Assembly: GCF_000739085.1 (NCBI RefSeq)
Contig: NZ_CP009110.1
Coordinates: 1 to 64,000 of the forward strand
Direction of reading: 5' to 3'
Length of the DNA stretch: 64,000 nt
Origin: Amycolatopsis methanolica 239
GTDB taxonomy: Bacteria; Actinomycetota; Actinomycetes; Mycobacteriales; Pseudonocardiaceae
The position numbers and the translations under genes are program-made. Every line of letters begins with the position of its first letter. Position 1 is the first letter of the stretch. The notes under the pieces were generated by a model. It searched no databases. It worked only from the letters and a program-made list of their open reading frames with translations, and was not told the DNA's origin. This document shows, in pieces, positions 44,886-55,055 of the stretch.

Positions 44886-45527
44886 ATGCGCGTTCTGGTC
44901 GTCGACAACTACGACAGCTTCGTCTACAACCTGGTCCAGTACCTGGCCCAGCTCGGCAACGAATGCACTGTCTGGCGCAACGACGTCGTCGACCTCGACC
45001 GCGTGCCGGAGTTCGACGGCGTGCTCGTGTCGCCCGGCCCCGGCACGCCGGAGCGCGCCGGCCAGAGCATCGACGTCGTGCGCAAGTGTGCTGACACTCA
45101 CACCCCGATGCTCGGCGTCTGCCTCGGCCACCAGGCGATCGGCGTGGCGTGGGGCGCGACCGTGGACCGCGCGCCGGAGCTGTTGCACGGCAAGACCAGC
45201 CAGGTGCACCACCAGGGCAACGGCGTGCTGGCCGGCCTGCCCGACCCGTTCACCGCGACCCGCTACCACTCGCTGACCGTGCTGCCGGAGACGATCCCGG
45301 ACTCCTTCGACGTCACGGCGCGCACCGAGTCCGGTGTGGTCATGGGCATGCGGCACCGCGAGCTGCCGGTCGAGGGCGTGCAGTTCCACCCCGAGTCGGT
45401 GCTGACGCAGGGCGGCCACCGGATGCTGGCGAACTGGATGGCGACCGCCGGTCACCCGGTCCAGGCGCCGGTGGTCGATGCGCTGGAGCGTGAGGTCGCG
45501 GCGTTGCAGAAGGCCGCCGCTGCGTGA
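44886..45527 (+). CDS. pabA: Glutamine amidotransferase subunit of aminodeoxychorismate/anthranilate synthase
   Basis: 213 residues. [20 protein letters not shown], catalytic Cys in [12 protein letters not shown] (about 75-86) and the His-Glu pair in GVQFHPESV (about 165-173). It supplies ammonia from glutamine for p-aminobenzoate (folate) or anthranilate (tryptophan) synthesis; sequence alone does not separate the two, and the Rv0013 position suggests the dual-use form. The stop overlaps the GTG of the broken ABC gene by 4 bases. Confidence 0.9.
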   Translation: MRVLVVDNYDSFVYNLVQYLAQLGNECTVWRNDVVDLDRVPEFDGVLVSPGPGTPERAGQSIDVVRKCADTHTPMLGVCLGHQAIGVAWGATVDRAPELLHGKTSQVHHQGNGVLAGLPDPFTATRYHSLTVLPETIPDSFDVTARTESGVVMGMRHRELPVEGVQFHPESVLTQGGHRMLANWMATAGHPVQAPVVDALEREVAALQKAAAA

Positions 45528-46297
45528 TCCGGCTGCTGGGGGTCGGCAAGCGCTACGGTGACGCCCGGGTGCTGACCGGGGTCGACCTCGAGGTGCGCCC
45601 CGGGACCGTGGTCGGCGTCGTCGGCGCCAACGGCTCCGGCTAGTCGACGCTCCTGCGGATTCTCGCCGGGGTGTCCCGGCCCACGTCCGGCACGGTGACC
45701 GGCCGCCCGCGCGTCGGGTACGTGCCGGACCGGTTTCCGGCCTCGACGCGGATGAGCGCGCTCGCCTACCTGCGGCACCTCGGCCGGATCTCCGGTGCAT
45801 CCGAAGTGGACCCGCGGGCGCTGCTGGACCGGCTGGCGCTGGCCGGCGGCCCGCGCGCGCCACTGCGGCAGCTGTCGAAGGGCAACGCGCAGAAAGTCGG
45901 GCTGGCCCAGGCGTTGCTCACCCAACCGGACCTGCTCGTGCTGGACGAACCGTGGTCCGGGATCGACCCGGACGCGCACGGCGTGCTAGCCGAGATCATC
46001 GCCGAGACCAGCGCCCGCGGCGCGAGCGTGGTGTTCACCGAGCACCGCGACGAGCGCGCCCACGCGACCGAGGTCCACCGGCTGACCGGCGGCGTGCTGA
46101 CCACTGTCGACCGGGCCGCCAGGGTGGTGCTGCGCGGGTCCGGCGAGGTGGACCTGCCGGGTGTGCTCGCGACGCGCCGCACCGGCGATCACGTCGAACT
46201 GACCGTCGCGGCGCAGCGCACCGACGAGCTGTTGCTGAAGGCGCTGAACAGCGGCTGGTCCGTGGCGCGGGTCGACACCCCGGAGGCACGCCGGTGA
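45524..46297 (+). pseudogene. ABC transporter ATPase with amber stop at the Walker A lysine
   Basis: From GTG 45524 the frame reads a normal ABC ATPase: [19 protein letters not shown], then [11 protein letters not shown] (45641-45643), then STLLRILAG. TAG occupies exactly the place of the catalytic Lys of GxxGxGKST, one base from AAG. After the stop the frame is intact to 46297, with the signature-like QLSKGNAQKVGLAQAL, Walker B LLVLDEPWSGID and H-loop FTEHRDE. The truncated product would be 39 residues. The 4-base overlaps with pabA and the permease show it was an operon. Confidence 0.9.
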
Positions 46298-46928
46298 TCC
46301 GCTACCAGCTCGCGCTGCTCGGGCATTCGCAGCGCTGCTGCCGCCGTCGCTGGCCTACCTGGTCCTGCTCGCCGTCCTGTACAACGACCCGACGGCGCCA
46401 GTCCCGCCGGAATTCGCCGTCCGCGCAGGCGGTCTCACCGTCGTGGCGTGCTGGCTGACCGTCGCGCTGGTGGACGCCGAAGACCCGGTGCAGCGGCTCT
46501 TCACGCTGGTCCACGCCCGCCGGCTGTCCACTGTGCGCACCGGGTTCGTGGCCGCGGCCGCGCTCTGTTGCGTGGTGCTCACCGCGGTGTCCCTCGCGTG
46601 GGCGGCCCTGGTGCACCACGGTCTGCCCGCCGCCGTCCTGAACGACGGGGTGGTCGCGCACGCGGCCTGCGCGGCGGCCGGCATCGGGCTCGGACTGCCG
46701 TGCTCCCGTCTGGTGCTGCCGCGGATCGGCTACACCGTGCTCGCCGCGCTGGTGTTGCTCGGGGTCGTGCTGCTGGTCCGGTGGGTGCCGGTGGTGAACC
46801 CGATGCCGCGGTCCCTGACCGGAGCGGGCTCGCACACCAGCGCGGTGGCGCTCGGCCTGCTCGGCGGCGTGCTGCTGCTGGTGGTGAGCGCCGCGGTTAC
46901 GGGCCGGATCGTGCACCGGCGGGCATAG
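46294..46928 (+). pseudogene. ABC transporter permease with early frameshift
   Basis: GTG 46294 (IRYQLALLGHSQR after the start) overlaps the ATPase stop by 4 bases, then the frame breaks after about 15 codons near 46335. The remainder is open in another frame as a membrane protein: LPPSLAYLVLLAVLYND, VVACWLTVALVDAED, then helices such as VAAAALCCVVLTAVSLAWAA to the stop at 46926. Loss of a single base in AGCGCTGCTG explains it. Both halves of the exporter are thus inactive by independent lesions. Confidence 0.85.
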
Positions 46929-46930
46929 CG

Positions 46931-46964
46931 AAGGGCCCGCCTCCCCGGTGGGGAAGCGGGCCCT
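46931..46964. terminator. Strong bidirectional hairpin between permease remnant and pknB
   Basis: GGGCCCGCCTCCCC pairs with GGGGAAGCGGGCCC across a 3-4 base loop with one mismatch, flanked by A and T residues. It separates the convergent operons. Confidence 0.85.
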
Positions 46965-46977
46965 CGTCGGTCGGACT

Positions 46978-48960
46978 CTACGGGCCGCCCGGGATCGGGA
47001 ACCTCGGCGAGCTGGTCGGCGACGTCGTGTCGTTGCCGCCACCGCCGCCGCTGTTGGACTCGCCGATCAGCAGGGTGATCGTCTCGCTCTTGGTGATCTG
47101 GGTGCCCGCCGTCGGCACGCTGCCGGTGACCTTGCCGTCCATGTCCTCGTCGGACAGCCTGTCGGACTGGTAGTTCACCGTGCCTTCCCAGCCCATCTGC
47201 TGGAGCTTCTGCAGCGCCTCGTTCTGGGTCAGCCCACGCAGGTCCGGCATCGAGATCTTCTGCTGCGACCCGTTCGACACGGTCAGGGTCACAGTCGAGC
47301 CCTCGCGCTGCTGGCCCGCGTTCGGCTTCTGGTTGAGGACCTGGCCCTCCGGCTGGTCGGAATCGGCCTCCTGCTTGCTGACCTTGAAGCCGAGCGCCTC
47401 CAGGCCGGCCTTCGCGACGTCGTACTGCTGGCCGGTGTAGTCGGTGACCTCCACCATGTTCGGCGTCTTGCCGACCTTGATCGACACCGTGCTGCCCTGC
47501 GCGATCTGCGTGTTCGCGTTCGGGTTCTGGCTCTGGACCTTGCCGTACTGGTCCTCGTCGTTGACATCCACCTCCGGGACGTTCGGGTCGAGGATCAGCC
47601 CGGCCTGGTTGAGCAGTGCCTCGGCCTCGTCCCGGGTCTTGCCGAGCAGGCTCGGCACCGCGACGTTCGCCGGCGCCCGTCCGATGTACAGCGTGATCTT
47701 CTGGTCGAGCGCGACGCTCACGCCGGCGGCGGGATCGGTGTTGATCGCCTTGCCGATCGAGTCGGCCGAGCAGGTCTCCACGCCGTTGGGCTGGCGCACG
47801 CACGGCTTGTCCGCGAGCACGATGTTGGTGAAACCCTTGTCCCGCAACGTCGCCTCGGCCTGCGCCTGCTGCTGACCGTTGACCTCGGGGATCATCGCGG
47901 TTTCCGGCTTCGACTCGAACGCGCCCGCCAGCCACATGATGAACGCGATCAGGCCGAGGGCGATCAACGTGAAGATCACCGCGGCCGTGATGCGCCTGCG
48001 CTTGCGGCGCTTCTCGTCCTCTTCGACCGCGTCGGGGTCGTAGTCGGCCGCGTGGCCGGGCGCCCCGCCGATCACCTGCGTGCGCTCGTCGGGCGTCATC
48101 ACCATCGGGGCCGACGGCCGTTGCCCGGACAGCGTCCGGACCAGGTCGGCGCGCATCTCGGCGGCCGACTGGTACCGGTTGGCCGGGCCCTTGGCCAGCG
48201 CTTTCAGCACGATCGCGTCGAGCTCCGCCGACACCGCGGGGTTGACCGCCGACGGCGCCTTCGGGTCCTCCCGCACGTGCTGGTAGGCCACCGCGACCGG
48301 CGAGTCACCGGTGAACGGCGGCTCGCCGGTGATCAGCTCGAACAGGACGCACCCGGCGGCGTAGACGTCGCTGCGGGCGTCCACACCCTCGCCGCGCGCC
48401 TGCTCCGGCGACAGGTACTGGGCCGTGCCGATCACCGCGGCGGTCTGGGTCATCGCGGCCTGGCCGTCGTGCATCGCGCGCGCGATGCCGAAGTCCATCA
48501 CCTTGACCGCACCCTGGTCGGTGATCATCACGTTGGCCGGCTTCACGTCCCGGTGCACGATGCCGTGCCGGTGCGAGAAGTCGAGCGCGGCGCAGACGTC
48601 CGCCATGACCTCCATGGCCCGCTTCTGCGACAACGGCCCCTCGGTCTTGACGATGTCGCGCAGCGTCCGGCCGCGCACGTACTCCATCACGATGTAGGGC
48701 AGCGGACCGTACTCGGTCTGCGCCTCACCGGTGTCGTACACGGCGACGATCGCCGGGTGGTTCAGCGCCGCGGCGTTCTGCGCCTCGCGGCGGAACCGCT
48801 CCTGGAACTGGGGGTCGCGGGCGAGGTCGGCACGCAGGATCTTCACGGCGACCTCGCGGCCCAGCCGGACGTCCGTGCCGTGGTGGACCTCGGACATGCC
48901 GCCGTAACCGAGCGTGTCGCCCAGTTCATAGCGGTTGGACAGCATCCTGGGTGCAGTCAT
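46978..48960 (-). CDS. pknB: Ser/Thr protein kinase PknB with four PASTA domains
   Basis: 660 residues from ATG 48960. A cytoplasmic kinase domain (about 11-275): Gly loop LGYGGMSEVHHG, VAVKIL, catalytic HRHGIVHRDVKPAN (about 130-143), DFGIARAM and activation loop. Juxtamembrane segment with acidic/basic clusters, one membrane helix (about 324-346), then four extracellular PASTA repeats (about 353-640) that sense peptidoglycan fragments or lipid II, and a Ser/Thr/Gly tail. Controls cell-wall synthesis and division. Last gene of the fhaA-to-pknB operon. Confidence 0.97.
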   Translation of the reverse strand: MTAPRMLSNRYELGDTLGYGGMSEVHHGTDVRLGREVAVKILRADLARDPQFQERFRREAQNAAALNHPAIVAVYDTGEAQTEYGPLPYIVMEYVRGRTLRDIVKTEGPLSQKRAMEVMADVCAALDFSHRHGIVHRDVKPANVMITDQGAVKVMDFGIARAMHDGQAAMTQTAAVIGTAQYLSPEQARGEGVDARSDVYAAGCVLFELITGEPPFTGDSPVAVAYQHVREDPKAPSAVNPAVSAELDAIVLKALAKGPANRYQSAAEMRADLVRTLSGQRPSAPMVMTPDERTQVIGGAPGHAADYDPDAVEEDEKRRKRRRITAAVIFTLIALGLIAFIMWLAGAFESKPETAMIPEVNGQQQAQAEATLRDKGFTNIVLADKPCVRQPNGVETCSADSIGKAINTDPAAGVSVALDQKITLYIGRAPANVAVPSLLGKTRDEAEALLNQAGLILDPNVPEVDVNDEDQYGKVQSQNPNANTQIAQGSTVSIKVGKTPNMVEVTDYTGQQYDVAKAGLEALGFKVSKQEADSDQPEGQVLNQKPNAGQQREGSTVTLTVSNGSQQKISMPDLRGLTQNEALQKLQQMGWEGTVNYQSDRLSDEDMDGKVTGSVPTAGTQITKSETITLLIGESNSGGGGGNDTTSPTSSPRFPIPGGP

Positions 48961-48997
48961 CGGAGAAAGCCGTTCCGTTCCGTCCAAGGTGTGCTCA

Positions 48998-50179
48998 TCA
49001 TGCCTCGTAGGTCGTCTCTTCAGGGGGAGGGAGTTGCCGCGTGCCGGGAACCATGTCGGTCGTGCCGACCTGACCGCCCGGGACCCGGCCGGTTCCGCTG
49101 TCGCCACCCCAGTCGGGCAGGAACACCAGCAGAACCACCACGATCCCGGCCACCAGAACGGCCAGCAGCACCCACACGGCGATCGGCACCCGCCGCCGCG
49201 GTGGCACCGGCATCGGCAGCACCCCGCTCGGGTGCGGCATACCGGGTGGGCTGACCGGCTGCATCGCCGGCTGCGAAACCGGGCCGACGGCTGCCACCGG
49301 GCCGACGACCGGGGCATAAGTCTGCACCAGTCCGGACGGCGTCGGTAACGCGTGCCCGTTGCGGACCGCGGCGATGGCGGTCGCGAACTCGCCGCCGCTG
49401 TTGTAGCGCTGCCGCGGGTCCTTGACCAGGGTCGCCTCGATCACCGCGCGGGCGTGCGGTGGCACGTCCGGCGGCAGCGGCGGCGGCAGGTCGCGGATGT
49501 GCATCATCGCGACCGTGACCGCGTTCTCGGACAGGAACGGCCGGTGCCCGGCCAGGCACTCGTAACCGCACACGGCCAGCGAGTACACGTCGCTCGCCGG
49601 TTCCGCGTCGTGGCCGAGCGCCTGCTCCGGCGCGATGTAGTGGGCAGTGCCCATGACCATGCCGGACCTGGTCACCGGCGCCGCGTCGGCGGCCTTCGCG
49701 ATGCCGAAGTCGGTGACCTTCACCGTGCCGCTCGGGGTGACCAGGATGTTGCCCGGCTTGACGTCCCGGTGGACCAGACCGCGTTCGTGCGCGGCCTGCA
49801 GCGCGTTGCCCGCCTGCTCGAGGATGTCCAGCGTCCGGTCGGCCGCCAGCCTGCCCTCGCGCATCAGGATCCCGGCCAGCGGCTCGCCGTCGACGTGCTC
49901 CATCACGAGGTAGGCGATCGCGTGCTCGCCCGCGACCGTCTCGCCGTAGTCGTGCACGGCCGCGATGCCGGGGTGGTTCAGCGACGCCGTCGTGCGTGCC
50001 TCGGTGCGGAAGCGGTGCAGGAACTCCGCGTCCTGGGACAGCTCGGCCTTGAGCACCTTCACCGCGACGATCCGGTCCAACCGGGTGTCGCTGGCCTGCC
50101 AGACCTCGCCCATCCCGCCGACGGCGATCCGGTGGACGAGACGGTAGCGATCGGCCAGCAGCTGACCGGTGGACAGCAT
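48998..50179 (-). CDS. pknA: Ser/Thr protein kinase PknA
   Basis: 393 residues. Kinase domain with [12 protein letters not shown] (about 20-31), [10 protein letters not shown], catalytic [10 protein letters not shown] (about 135-144), DFGIAKAA. A Pro-rich linker (about 280-325), one membrane helix ([20 protein letters not shown], about 329-348) and a short outer tail. No PASTA repeats, as in mycobacteria. It partners PknB in controlling cell shape. It starts 3 bases after pbpA. Confidence 0.96.
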   Translation of the reverse strand: MLSTGQLLADRYRLVHRIAVGGMGEVWQASDTRLDRIVAVKVLKAELSQDAEFLHRFRTEARTTASLNHPGIAAVHDYGETVAGEHAIAYLVMEHVDGEPLAGILMREGRLAADRTLDILEQAGNALQAAHERGLVHRDVKPGNILVTPSGTVKVTDFGIAKAADAAPVTRSGMVMGTAHYIAPEQALGHDAEPASDVYSLAVCGYECLAGHRPFLSENAVTVAMMHIRDLPPPLPPDVPPHARAVIEATLVKDPRQRYNSGGEFATAIAAVRNGHALPTPSGLVQTYAPVVGPVAAVGPVSQPAMQPVSPPGMPHPSGVLPMPVPPRRRVPIAVWVLLAVLVAGIVVVLLVFLPDWGGDSGTGRVPGGQVGTTDMVPGTRQLPPPEETTYEA

Positions 50180-50182
50180 GCG

Positions 50183-51649
50183 CTATCCACCCCCGAGCTG
50201 GGCGTTGATCGCGGCGCGGCCGATCTCGGCCGCCACGGTGCCACCGGTGGCCTCCAGACCGCGGTTGCCGCCGGACTCGACGATGACGGCGACGGCGATC
50301 TGCGGGTCGGCGGCCGGCGCGAACGCGGTGTACCAGGCGTGCGGCGGCGTGGACTTCGGGTCGGTGCCGTGCTCGGCGGTGCCGGTCTTGGAGGCGATCT
50401 GGATGTTCGCGCGCTTGCCGCCGCCCTTGGTGTTGGCCTCGGAGGCGATCATCATGTCGCGCAGCACGGCCGCGTTCGCCGCGGACAGCGCCGGCGTGCC
50501 GGTCAGCTCCTGCGGCGAGAAGGTCTCCAGGTCGGACAGGTCCGGCGCGAGCAGCTTCTTGATCAGCTGCGGCTTCATGGCCATGCCGCCGTTGGCGATC
50601 GTGGCGGACAGCATCAGGTCCTGCAGCGGGGTCAGCCGCACGTCGCGCTGGCCGATGCCGCTCTGGTACAGCGCGGCCTGCGAGTCCATCTCGCCGAGGC
50701 TGGACGGCGCGACGTTCATCGGGATCGACAGCGGCGTGCCGATGCCGAAGTTGACCGCGATCTGGTTCAGCTTGTCCGCGCCCAGCTGGCCGGCGAACGT
50801 CGCGAACGGCACGTTGCAGGAGTGCGCCAGCGCCTCCTTGAACGTGGTGCCGGGGCAGGCCGCGCCGCCGTAGTTCTCCAGCGTGGTCCGGGTGCCCGGC
50901 AGCTGCACGTTCGGCGCGTTGCTTACCGGGGTGTCGGCGGTGGCGCCGTTCTCCAGCTCGGCGGCGGCGACCAGCAGCTTGAACGTCGAGCCCGGCGGGT
51001 AGGTCTGCGAGATCGCCCGGTTGAGCATCGGCTCCTTCGGGTCGTCCGCGAACTGCGTCCACGCCTCCTGCTGGGCGGTGCTGTCGTGCGAGGCGAGCGC
51101 GTTCGGGTCGTAGGACGGGGTGGAGACCATCCCGAGGATCTCGCCGGTCTTCGGGTTCATCGCGACCGCGGCGCCGGTGTAGCCCTTGGACGTCATCGCG
51201 TTGTACAGCGCCGCCTGGACGGCCGGGTTGATCGTCAGCTGCACGTTGCCGCCGCGCGGGTCCCGTCCGGTGACCATGTCCGACAGGCGGCGCACGAACA
51301 GCCGCGGGTCCTCGCCGTTGAGGATGTCGTCCTCGGCGCGCTCCAGCCCGCCGGAGCCGTAGCGCACCGAGTAGTAGCCGGTGACCGGCGCGTACATCGG
51401 GCCGTCGGTGTAGCGGCGCTCGAACTTCAGCTTGTCGTTCGTCGCCACGACGTCGGCGAGCACCTGGCCGTCGTACTGCGACACGATGCTGCCGCGCTGC
51501 CGGGAGTACTGGTCCAGCAGCACCCGCTGGTTGCGCGAGTCGGTGCGGTAGTCGTCGGCCTTCACCACCTGGATGTAGGTGATGTTGACCAGCAACAGCA
51601 CCACCATGGTGATCATGGCGATGCCGACGCGGCGCATGGGCTTGTTCAT
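50183..51649 (-). CDS. pbpA: Class B penicillin-binding protein PbpA
   Basis: 488 residues. N-terminal membrane anchor (RVGIAMITMVVLLLVNITYI), a dimerisation domain, then transpeptidase motifs SxxK (STFK, about 219-222), SxN (SCN, about 274-276) and KTG (KTGTAE, about 419). It cross-links peptidoglycan in partnership with the RodA protein encoded just upstream in the operon. Overlaps rodA by 4 bases. Confidence 0.96.
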   Translation of the reverse strand: MNKPMRRVGIAMITMVVLLLVNITYIQVVKADDYRTDSRNQRVLLDQYSRQRGSIVSQYDGQVLADVVATNDKLKFERRYTDGPMYAPVTGYYSVRYGSGGLERAEDDILNGEDPRLFVRRLSDMVTGRDPRGGNVQLTINPAVQAALYNAMTSKGYTGAAVAMNPKTGEILGMVSTPSYDPNALASHDSTAQQEAWTQFADDPKEPMLNRAISQTYPPGSTFKLLVAAAELENGATADTPVSNAPNVQLPGTRTTLENYGGAACPGTTFKEALAHSCNVPFATFAGQLGADKLNQIAVNFGIGTPLSIPMNVAPSSLGEMDSQAALYQSGIGQRDVRLTPLQDLMLSATIANGGMAMKPQLIKKLLAPDLSDLETFSPQELTGTPALSAANAAVLRDMMIASEANTKGGGKRANIQIASKTGTAEHGTDPKSTPPHAWYTAFAPAADPQIAVAVIVESGGNRGLEATGGTVAAEIGRAAINAQLGGG

Positions 51650-53142
51650 GCCGTCGGTTCCCCTGTCGGATTGCCCCCGGCCGGCGGCCGCTGCACCATC
51701 ACCGTGTGTGCCTCGGCCAGCGGAGCCTGCTGCTGCGGCTGCTTGGGCCGGGGTTTCTGGGCGGGTCGCCGCGCCGCGTCCGAGATGCGGAGCAGCAGGG
51801 CGACCAGGATGTAGTTGGCCAGCAGCGACGAGCCGCCGTAGGACAGGAACGGCGTCGTGATGCCGGTCATCGGGATCAGCTTGGTCACCCCGCCGACGAT
51901 CACGAACACCTGCATGACGATCGCGAACGACAGGCCGCAGCCGAGCAGCTTGCCGAACGTGTCCCGCACCGCGAGCGCGCTGCGCATGCCGCGGGTGGCC
52001 AGGAGCAGGTAGATCATCAGGATCGCGGCGAGCCCGACGAACCCGAGCTCCTCGCCGAGACCCGCGGTGATGAAGTCGGTGTTGGACTCCGGCACGATCT
52101 CCGGCCGCCCGGCGCCGAGGCCGGTGCCGCCGACCCCGCCGGTGCCGAGGCCGAACAGGCCCTGCGCGATCTGGTAGCCGCCACCAGGGTCGGAGTAGGT
52201 CTCCAGCGGGTCGATCCAGTTCGCCACGCGCTGCTCGACGTGCGTGAACAGCTGGTAGGCGATGAGGCAGCCGACGATGAAGAAGCTCAGCCCGGTGACC
52301 ACCCAGATCGCCCGCTCGGTGGCGACGTAGAGCATCACCAGCACGATGCCGAACAGCAGCAGCGAGGTGCCCAGGTCCTTCTCGAACACCAGGACCAGCA
52401 GGCAGACACCGGCCGCGATGAGCAGCGGGCCCAGGTCACGCGCGCGGGGCAGCTCGACGCCGAACACCTTGCGGCCCGCGATCATGAACAGGTCGCGTTT
52501 GGCCACCAGGAAGGAGGCGAAGAAGATCATCAGCAGGATCTTCGAGAACTCCGCGGGCTGGATCGAAAAGCCTGGCAGCTTCAGCCACACCTTCGCGCCG
52601 TTGACCTCGGACAACGAGCTGGGCAACAGCGCGGGCAACGCCAGGGCGACCATGCCGGCCAGGCCCGCCGTGTAGCCGTAGCGGGTGAGCGTCCGGTGGT
52701 CCTTGACCAGGATCAGCACGGCGAGGAACAGCGCCAGCGCGAGCGCGGTGAACAGGACCTGCTTCGGCGCGTCCGCGGTGAAGTCCTTGCTGGCCTGCGT
52801 CGCCTTCTCCGCGTTGGCCAGGTCGATCCGGTAGATCATCACCAGGCCGAGGCCGTTGAGCAGTGCGACGCACGGCAGGATCAGCGGATCCGCGTACGCC
52901 GCCCACTTGCGCACGGCCGCGTGGGCGACCGAGAACAAGCCCAGGTAGGCCAGCCCGTACCAGACGATCGACCAGGACAGCTCCTGCTCCTGGTTCGCCT
53001 GCACGAGCACGAACGCGCACGTCACGATGAACGCGGCGAAACCCAGCATGGCCAGTTCCGTGCCACGCCGGGTCGGCATGTCCCGCGGGGGGTTGGTCGC
53101 GTAGATGGAGGCTGCCTGGTCCGACAGCGGTGGCTGGCTCAT
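51646..53142 (-). CDS. rodA: RodA/FtsW-family SEDS glycosyltransferase
   Basis: 498 residues with about 10-12 membrane helices. SEDS landmarks: GLVMIYRIDLANAEKATQAS, WLKLPGFSIQPAEFSKILLM, VATERAIWVVTGL, GLFGLGTGGVGGTGLGAG and GVTKLIPMTGITTPFLSYGG. Polymerises lipid II into glycan strands together with PbpA. The tail is Pro/Gln-rich and basic. Start ATG overlaps the pstP stop by one base. Confidence 0.96.
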   Translation of the reverse strand: MSQPPLSDQAASIYATNPPRDMPTRRGTELAMLGFAAFIVTCAFVLVQANQEQELSWSIVWYGLAYLGLFSVAHAAVRKWAAYADPLILPCVALLNGLGLVMIYRIDLANAEKATQASKDFTADAPKQVLFTALALALFLAVLILVKDHRTLTRYGYTAGLAGMVALALPALLPSSLSEVNGAKVWLKLPGFSIQPAEFSKILLMIFFASFLVAKRDLFMIAGRKVFGVELPRARDLGPLLIAAGVCLLVLVFEKDLGTSLLLFGIVLVMLYVATERAIWVVTGLSFFIVGCLIAYQLFTHVEQRVANWIDPLETYSDPGGGYQIAQGLFGLGTGGVGGTGLGAGRPEIVPESNTDFITAGLGEELGFVGLAAILMIYLLLATRGMRSALAVRDTFGKLLGCGLSFAIVMQVFVIVGGVTKLIPMTGITTPFLSYGGSSLLANYILVALLLRISDAARRPAQKPRPKQPQQQAPLAEAHTVMVQRPPAGGNPTGEPTA

Positions 53143-54467
53143 CAGCCACCGCCACCTGGCACCGTCGTCGTCGCGCAGTCCCTCCCCGCCTGCTGGCTCG
53201 TCGATTCACTCGGCAGCGTCGGCACGCCGGGAATGGTGGTCTGGGTGCAGTCCCGCAGCGTCTTGTAGCGCAGGAAGTTGTCGATGTAGTCGCGCGCGTC
53301 GGCCAGGCTGTCCTTCTTCACGCCGTTGCGCACCGCGGCCTGCGCGTCCTGCTGCAGCTGCGGCACGGTCAGCTCGTCGCACAGCTGGTCGCCGGACGGG
53401 CACGAGCCCTCGGCCTGCTGGTGCAGCGGGATGCCGAGGATGCTGCCGGGCACGCCGCGGAAGATCGCGACCTCCGAATTGGCGCCCTCGCCGACGTAGT
53501 ACTGGCTGAGCACGAAGTAACGGGTCGCGATCGCGCCCGCGCCCAGCACCACCAGCACCAGCAGGACGCCGACGATCCAGCGCCACCTGCGGCGCTTCTT
53601 CGGCTCCTCCGGCGGCGCGATCATCTGCGGCGGCGGAGGCGGCGGCTGGGTCAGCGCGCGAGCCCTGGCCGCGGGGGAGTCGCCCTGGTGGTCGTACTGG
53701 TCGCTGCCGTCACCGGCCGCGCCGCCCACGATCGGGGCGTTCTCGCCGTAGTCGACGTCCACCACGTCCGCGACGATGACCGTCACGTTGTCCGTGCCGC
53801 CGCCCTTGAGCGCCAGCTCGATCATCCGGTCGGCGCAGTCCTGCGGGTCCGGGATGCGGATCGCCTCGGCCAGCGTCTCGTCGCTGACCATGCCGGACAG
53901 GCCGTCCGAGCACAGCAGGTACCGGTCGCCCGCGCGGGCTTCGCGCACGGTCAGGCTCGGCTCCACCTCGTGCCCGGTGAGCGCCTTGAGCAGCAGCGAG
54001 CGCTGCGGGTGCGTCGCGGCCTGGTCGGCCGTGATGCGGCCCTGTTCGAGAAGCTCGTTGACGAAGCTGTCGTCGCGCGTGATCTGGGTGAGCTGCCCGT
54101 TGCGGAACAGGTAGGCGCGCGAGTCGCCGACGTGCACCATGCCGAGGCGCGAACCCGAGAACAACATCGCGGTGAGCGTCGTGCCCATCCCGTCGAGGTC
54201 CGGGTCGTTCGCCACCAGTTCGCTGATGGCCGCGTTGCCGCCGGCCACCGCGTCTCTCAGCATGGTCAGCAGGTCGTCGCCGGGCTCGTCGTCGTCGAGC
54301 GGGGCGAGCGAGGCGATCACGACCTTGCTGGCCACCTCACCCGCGGCATGGCCACCCATGCCGTCGGCGAGTGCGAGCAGGCGGGGGCCCGCGTACACCG
54401 AGTCCTGGTTGCTGGACCGCACCAGGCCACGGTCGCTGCGGGCCGCGTAGCGAAGAACGAGTGTCAT
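53142..54467 (-). CDS. pstP: PP2C-family Ser/Thr phosphatase PstP
   Basis: 441 residues. Cytoplasmic PPM domain (about 1-240) with metal-binding ALADGMGGHAAGEVASK (about 33-49), VGDSRAYLFR, LLCSDGLSGMVSD (about 182-194) and GGTDNVTVIVADVVD (about 227-241). A disordered Pro-rich linker, one membrane helix (RWIVGVLLVLVVLGAGAIAT, about 298-317) and an outer domain with cysteines. It reverses PknA/PknB phosphorylation. The same operon also holds its FHA-domain partners. Confidence 0.96.
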   Translation of the reverse strand: MTLVLRYAARSDRGLVRSSNQDSVYAGPRLLALADGMGGHAAGEVASKVVIASLAPLDDDEPGDDLLTMLRDAVAGGNAAISELVANDPDLDGMGTTLTAMLFSGSRLGMVHVGDSRAYLFRNGQLTQITRDDSFVNELLEQGRITADQAATHPQRSLLLKALTGHEVEPSLTVREARAGDRYLLCSDGLSGMVSDETLAEAIRIPDPQDCADRMIELALKGGGTDNVTVIVADVVDVDYGENAPIVGGAAGDGSDQYDHQGDSPAARARALTQPPPPPPQMIAPPEEPKKRRRWRWIVGVLLVLVVLGAGAIATRYFVLSQYYVGEGANSEVAIFRGVPGSILGIPLHQQAEGSCPSGDQLCDELTVPQLQQDAQAAVRNGVKKDSLADARDYIDNFLRYKTLRDCTQTTIPGVPTLPSESTSQQAGRDCATTTVPGGGG

Positions 54468-54931
54468 GGGCGAAGCTCGATCACCGTCTTGCCGATCCGG
54501 ATGGGGACACCGAGTGGAACTCGGAGGGGTGCAGTGACCTTAGCCCGGTCCAGGTAAGTCCCGTTGGTCGATCCCAGATCTTCCACGTACCAGTCCGTAC
54601 CGCGCAGCGACAGCCGGGCGTGCCGGGTCGAGGCGTAGTCGTCGTCCAGCACCAGGGTGGAGTCGTCGGCCCGGCCGAGCGTGATCGGCCTGCCGTCGAG
54701 GGTGATCCGGGTGCCGGCCAGCGCCCCGTGGGTGACGAGCAGCTGGCGGGGCGTCTTGGCGTTGCCCCGCGGCTTCTTCTGCTCCTTGGCGCGGCGCAAC
54801 CCGGGCATCGCGACCTTCAGGCCCGACGCCGCGTACAGGTCCGAGCGCACCACCCGAAGGGCAGCCAGCACGAACAGCCAGAGCAGCACGAGAAAGCCTA
54901 CTCTGGTGAGTTGAACGACCAGCTCCGGCAC
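54464..54931 (-). CDS. fhaB: FHA-domain protein FhaB (FipA-type)
   Basis: 155 residues from GTG 54931. N-terminal membrane helix (VGFLVLLWLFVLAALRVV, about 11-28), then a phosphothreonine-binding FHA domain (about 72-150) with ITLGRADDSTLVLDDDYAST, RHARL and LGSTNGTYLD. Links kinase signalling to the division machinery. Overlaps pstP by 4 bases. Confidence 0.94.
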   Translation of the reverse strand: MPELVVQLTRVGFLVLLWLFVLAALRVVRSDLYAASGLKVAMPGLRRAKEQKKPRGNAKTPRQLLVTHGALAGTRITLDGRPITLGRADDSTLVLDDDYASTRHARLSLRGTDWYVEDLGSTNGTYLDRAKVTAPLRVPLGVPIRIGKTVIELRP

Positions 54932-55055
54932 GTGTCTCCGCCTTCTGTTCTCCCGACCGTGGCACGCGTGCGCCGCGGCGTCCCGCAGGGGTCATTCTGC
55001 GGGACACGGGATTTCGGGTGCGAACCCGGTCAGGCGCAGGTTACCGGCGCGCGTG

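Noticed and set aside
45641-45643. Pyrrolysine or other recoding at the amber codon
   Set aside because: The residue needed there is Lys in an ordinary ABC ATPase, no pyl genes or suppressor tRNA are visible, and the partner permease is also broken; decay is simpler.
46948-54557. Long plus-strand frames (up to 820 codons) opposite pknB, pknA, pbpA, rodA and pstP
   Set aside because: All are shadows of the well-supported minus-strand operon.
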